This document shows, piece by piece, positions 62,943-64,000 of a stretch of 64,000 nucleotides of DNA. The notes below the pieces were generated by a model. That model saw only the letters and a list, made by a program, of their open reading frames with translations, was not told the DNA's origin and ran no database searches. Location of the stretch: positions 434,001 through 498,000 of the forward strand of contig NZ_AUCF01000004.1 of assembly GCF_000429625.1 (NCBI RefSeq), in the 5' to 3' direction. The stretch is from Azospirillum halopraeferens DSM 3675 (GTDB taxonomy: Bacteria > Pseudomonadota > Alphaproteobacteria > Azospirillales > Azospirillaceae). Made by a program: the position numbers and the translations under genes. Positions within the stretch are counted from its first letter, which is position 1; every line of letters starts with the position of its first letter.

Positions 62943-64000
62943 CTACCGGCGCGGCCGCACCTGCCAGGCCAGGGCAGCGAGCTGGAGCGCCAGCACCCCC
63001 GCCAGGGCCATGCGGTGCCCCTGCGGTGCGAAGCCGTCACCGACCGGCGGGAACCAGGCGATGACGGCGCCGATGCCGGCCTGCAGGGTGAAGGCGGCGG
63101 CGAACACCAGCAGGTTGACGGCGGTGTTGACGCGCCCGGCCATGTCCGGCGCGAAGGACCGGGCGAGGACGGCGTAGACGATCATCGACCCGGCGGTCGA
63201 GAACGCATACAGCGTCCAGGCCACCGCCGGCGGCACCGGAAGGCCGCTCACCAGCACCGCCTGCATGGCCATGGCCACGGTCATGCCGGTGGTGGCCACG
63301 ACGATGGGCGGCACGCCGCGCCGGGCCAGGGTGTCGGCGATCACGCCGATGCCGGCGAATCCGGCGGCCATGGCCATCGCCGCGTATTGCAGATGCGTGG
63401 CTACGGCGGCACGGTCCAGCCCCTCGACGTCGCGCAGCCACGGGCCGGCCCACAGACTGATGTAGGACATGAATCCCGCCTGCACGGCGACCGTCAGCGG
63501 CGCGTAGCGCCGGAAGGCGGGGCTGGCGAACACCGCCGCGGTGCCCCGCAGCAGCGCCCCCCATGATGCCGCCGGACCGGGGGCGCCGGGACGGGGACGG
63601 TCGGGAACCACCAGCAGGATCACCGCCGCCACCGCCACCGTCGCCACCGCCAGGCCGAGGAAGACGCCCCGCCAGTCGGTCAGCGTCAGCAGGGCCTGGA
63701 CCGGCGTCGTGGCGAACACCGCCCCCAGGCCGCCGCAGGCCATGAACAGGCCGTTGACCAGCGGCAGCCGGTCGGCCGGCCACCACGCCACGTTCGCCGT
63801 CAGGGCGGCCATCAGGCAGGCGGACACGCCGAGCCCGATCAGCGTGCGCCCGACCGCCAGAACCGCGATGCTCTCGCCCGCCGCGAAAATCGCCGCACCG
63901 GCCGCGGCGACCAGCAGCAGGGCCGCCTCCACCCGCCGCGGGCCGTAGCGGTCGAGCAGAATGCCCAGGGGCGCCTGGAACAGACCGAAGGCGATGAAAT
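62943..64000 (-). CDS. MFS transporter, N-terminus outside the window
   Basis: About 352 residues visible; the frame runs through base 64000, so the first one or two helices are missing. The loop GLFQAPLGILLDRYGPRRVE is the MFS motif-A region between helices 2 and 3, and around ten helices follow. Substrate not evident. Its stop is 118 bases from the binding-protein gene on the same strand; no terminator is seen. Confidence 0.85.
   Translation of the reverse strand, partial: FIAFGLFQAPLGILLDRYGPRRVEAALLLVAAAGAAIFAAGESIAVLAVGRTLIGLGVSACLMAALTANVAWWPADRLPLVNGLFMACGGLGAVFATTPVQALLTLTDWRGVFLGLAVATVAVAAVILLVVPDRPRPGAPGPAASWGALLRGTAAVFASPAFRRYAPLTVAVQAGFMSYISLWAGPWLRDVEGLDRAAVATHLQYAAMAMAAGFAGIGVIADTLARRGVPPIVVATTGMTVAMAMQAVLVSGLPVPPAVAWTLYAFSTAGSMIVYAVLARSFAPDMAGRVNTAVNLLVFAAAFTLQAGIGAVIAWFPPVGDGFAPQGHRMALAGVLALQLAALAWQVRPRR

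Overview
The window is very GC-rich (roughly 70% by eye), almost fully coding, and reads as ordinary chromosome of a free-living alphaproteobacterium, most likely Rhodospirillales and Azospirillum-like. The pointers are a PhyR general-stress regulator, a SqrR/BigR-type sulfide sensor beside a TusA-like carrier, an IalB-like protein, and the xseB-ispA-dxs...tlyA gene order. No tRNA, rRNA, CRISPR array, insertion sequence or prophage was seen. Many long antisense open frames exist, but they are shadows created by the GC bias.

Layout. 1-5200: end of a GMC oxidoreductase, small membrane proteins, a polysaccharide lyase-like secreted protein, a metallo-beta-lactamase-fold hydrolase, a hybrid histidine kinase with a decayed ATPase domain, and a DUF423 protein. 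5200-7100: a two-cysteine ArsR regulator diverging from a TusA-like gene, then a histone-deacetylase-family enzyme. 7100-13050: isoprenoid genes (xseB-ispA-dxs, terminator), a HisKA_2-type kinase, tlyA and a glycolipid-binding-like protein. 13050-14850: an unusual putative pore-forming protein followed by a 138-bp branched palindrome. 14850-25016: sppA, an AhpD-like peroxidase, an IalB-like protein, fabI-aroC, a YihY/BrkB protein and dnaE. 25087-26928: a three-gene ExbB/TolQ-like proton-channel operon. 27300-29100: phyR and a candidate stress-controlled small RNA. 29267-31490: MarR regulator plus an aryl-CoA ligase. 31627-33419: a YdjC-type deacetylase and an EamA exporter. 33676-39234: complete dppABCDF-like peptide importer. 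39260-42050: a receiver protein and a divergent pair of proline-rich proteins, one a ParA-like ATPase. 42300-49200: alpha/beta hydrolase, murJ, a lone fliN, an MlaF-MlaE-like fusion transporter with a partner protein, rlpA and sdhE. 49188-53752: mfd overlapped by a HEAT-ACT fusion gene. 53806-60382: periplasmic cyclophilin, ydbH-ynbE-ydbL, a TPR O-GlcNAc-transferase-like enzyme and a nucleotidyltransferase. 60364-64000: a NitT/TauT-type ABC importer and part of an MFS transporter.

The most interesting item is a 118-nt three-hairpin repeat present twice on the same strand, 7176-7293 and 31486-31603. The copies have identical length and no indels. Several stem pairs differ by compensatory changes, while one hairpin and one loop are conserved. 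This is the signature of an element conserved as folded RNA or single-stranded DNA. Also notable are the branched palindrome at 14693-14830, the candidate sRNA at 28384-28456, the ExbB/TolQ-like operon whose second subunit carries a beta-rich domain instead of a peptidoglycan anchor, the MlaFE-like fusion lacking an MCE protein, and the HEAT-ACT fusion.
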